Assembly: GCA_947465275.1 (NCBI GenBank)
Contig: CANIAI010000141.1
Span: 1-6,421 of the forward strand
Origin: Acidobacteriota bacterium
GTDB lineage: Bacteria; Acidobacteriota; Vicinamibacteria; Vicinamibacterales; UBA2999
Reading direction: 5' to 3'
DNA length: 6,421 nt
Shown here: in pieces, positions 5,927-6,421 of the stretch
How the letters are laid out: every line of letters begins with the position of its first letter
Position numbering within the stretch: position 1 is the stretch's first letter
Notes under the pieces: generated by a model
Told to the model about the DNA's origin: nothing
What the model saw: the letters and a program-made list of their open reading frames with translations, nothing else
Databases searched by the model: none
Program-made: the position numbers and the translations under genes

Positions 5927-6003
5927 GCCTCGACAGGAGCAACCCGCGATCCAGATCGGGCGGATCCGATGAATTCCTGCAACCCGCACAGCCACAGTCA
6001 CTT

Positions 6004-6023
6004 GAGCCGCGATCTGGCGGCTC
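6004..6023. repeat. 7-bp inverted repeat in the divergent region
   Basis: GAGCCGC (6004-6010) and GCGGCTC (6017-6023) are exact reverse complements around a 6-base spacer. It sits about 80 bases upstream of the small-gene start and 135 bases upstream of the adaptor start. Possible operator; no known consensus is recognised. Confidence 0.4.
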
Positions 6024-6068
6024 GGCGAGAGCCTCGAACTACGACAAGGTTGTTGGGTCGACTCGATC

Positions 6069-6094
6069 AGCAGACACTTGGGTAGGTATCTGCT
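6069..6094. repeat. spaced 6-bp inverted repeat in the divergent region
   Basis: AGCAGA (6069-6074) and TCTGCT (6089-6094) are reverse complements separated by 14 bases, a 26-base span like that of a dimeric regulator site. It lies 64 bases before the adaptor start. Arms this short can arise by chance. Confidence 0.28.
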
Positions 6095-6157
6095 CGGAAA
6101 GCACAAGGCTGTCGGCCGCTCCCCGCGACCGAGGGCCCTGAGCGATGATGGGAAGTG

Positions 6158-6421
6158 ATGAGCCGGACACGAATACTGGTGGGACTGGTCGCCGTCGCCG
6201 TGATCGGTGCCGCCGCCTGGGCGTGGCTCGGCCGCGAACCGGCGGGCACGTCCGTCGAACGCGGCGCGGTGCGGGTCGAGGCGCGCTTCCGCTCGACGGT
6301 CACGGCCTCGGGTGAAATCGTCGCGACGCGCTATGCCGACATCGGGTCGGACGTGATGGGCCGCATCGTCAGCCTCGAGGTCACCGAAGGGCAGCGCGTC
6401 TCGAGCGGACAGGTACTCGCG
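6158..6421 (+). CDS. membrane-fusion (HlyD/RND periplasmic adaptor) protein, N-terminal part
   Basis: The 88 codons from ATG 6158 run off the right edge. Residues 1-5 are basic (MSRTR), and 6-24 form one hydrophobic segment (ILVGLVAVAVIGAAAWAWL): an uncleaved signal anchor or signal peptide. After a short linker, residues 45-60 read RSTVTASGEIVATRYADIGS, and DVMGRIVSLEVTEGQRVSSGQVLA (65-88) is the first half of the lipoyl-like (biotinyl-lipoyl) domain, with the V-x-EGQ-V-x-x-GQ-x-L-A pattern of MacA/HlyD adaptors. Such proteins bridge an inner-membrane transporter (ABC or RND) to an outer-membrane channel for export. ATG 6158 is chosen because it places the basic and hydrophobic parts in frame; GTG 6155 is an alternative one codon earlier. 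Nearby ATGs at 6145 and 6148 are in other frames. The transporter partner is outside the window. Confidence 0.88.
   Translation, partial: MSRTRILVGLVAVAVIGAAAWAWLGREPAGTSVERGAVRVEARFRSTVTASGEIVATRYADIGSDVMGRIVSLEVTEGQRVSSGQVLA

Larger units (their letters stand above)
5927..6157. promoter_or_regulatory. divergent intergenic region
   Basis: These 231 bases separate the minus-strand ATP-grasp operon from the plus-strand adaptor gene, so both promoters should lie here. I see no convincing -35/-10 pair on either strand and no credible gene. It holds two inverted repeats (6004-6023 and 6069-6094), and a GCAACCCGC direct repeat at 5939-5947 and 5979-5987 spaced 40 bases apart, about four helical turns. 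The plus-strand gene has GGAAG (6151-6155) just 2 bases before its ATG, a weak or displaced Shine-Dalgarno. Confidence 0.5.

Noticed and set aside
5927..6106. Upstream extension of the small winged-helix-like gene
   Set aside because: The added 60 residues have no domain character and the conserved-looking part starts at ATG 5926.
1..6421. CRISPR array, tRNA, rRNA or insertion sequence
   Set aside because: No repeat-spacer pattern, cloverleaf, rRNA-like stretch, transposase or terminal inverted repeats were seen on either strand.

Overview
The window is GC-rich bacterial chromosome (well over 60% G+C by eye) with tightly packed genes. The set of a Maf-like DUF115 protein, an ATP-grasp/alpha-E/transglutaminase operon and an RND-type adaptor fits a Gram-negative soil or aquatic bacterium. 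The style suggests Acidobacteriota (Vicinamibacteria-like) or a GC-rich proteobacterium, but this is inference; no phylogenetic marker gene is present.

Layout, left to right. Positions 1-640 (minus) hold the first 213 codons of a Maf/DUF115 (MptE-like) gene that runs off the left edge. Positions 641-819 are a non-coding gap dense in inverted repeats. Positions 820-2141 (minus) are a compact two-gene restriction-modification unit. A beta-class DNA methyltransferase is transcribed first, and its stop codon overlaps the start of a small PD-(D/E)XK endonuclease. Positions 2142-2215 form a short gap with two alternative hairpins. Positions 2216-5926 (minus) form a four-gene operon, in transcription order: a 92-aa winged-helix-like protein, a circularly permuted type-2 ATP-grasp enzyme, an alpha-E (DUF403) protein and a bacterial transglutaminase-like protein. 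The first two overlap by 4 bases; the remaining gaps are 12 and 4 bases. Positions 5927-6157 are a divergent promoter region. Positions 6158-6421 (plus) are the start of a membrane-fusion/periplasmic adaptor gene that runs off the right edge.

How the genes work together. The ATP-grasp, alpha-E and transglutaminase proteins are a recurrent trio, predicted from comparative genomics to make and process a peptide or amide-linked product. To my knowledge the product is not established. The leading small protein, which is translationally coupled to the ATP-grasp gene, is the least explained member. The restriction-modification pair is an independent accessory unit between the operon and the Maf-like gene. 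All coding genes except the adaptor lie on the minus strand, so read-through from the peptide operon into the restriction-modification pair is possible unless the 2165-2207 structure stops it.
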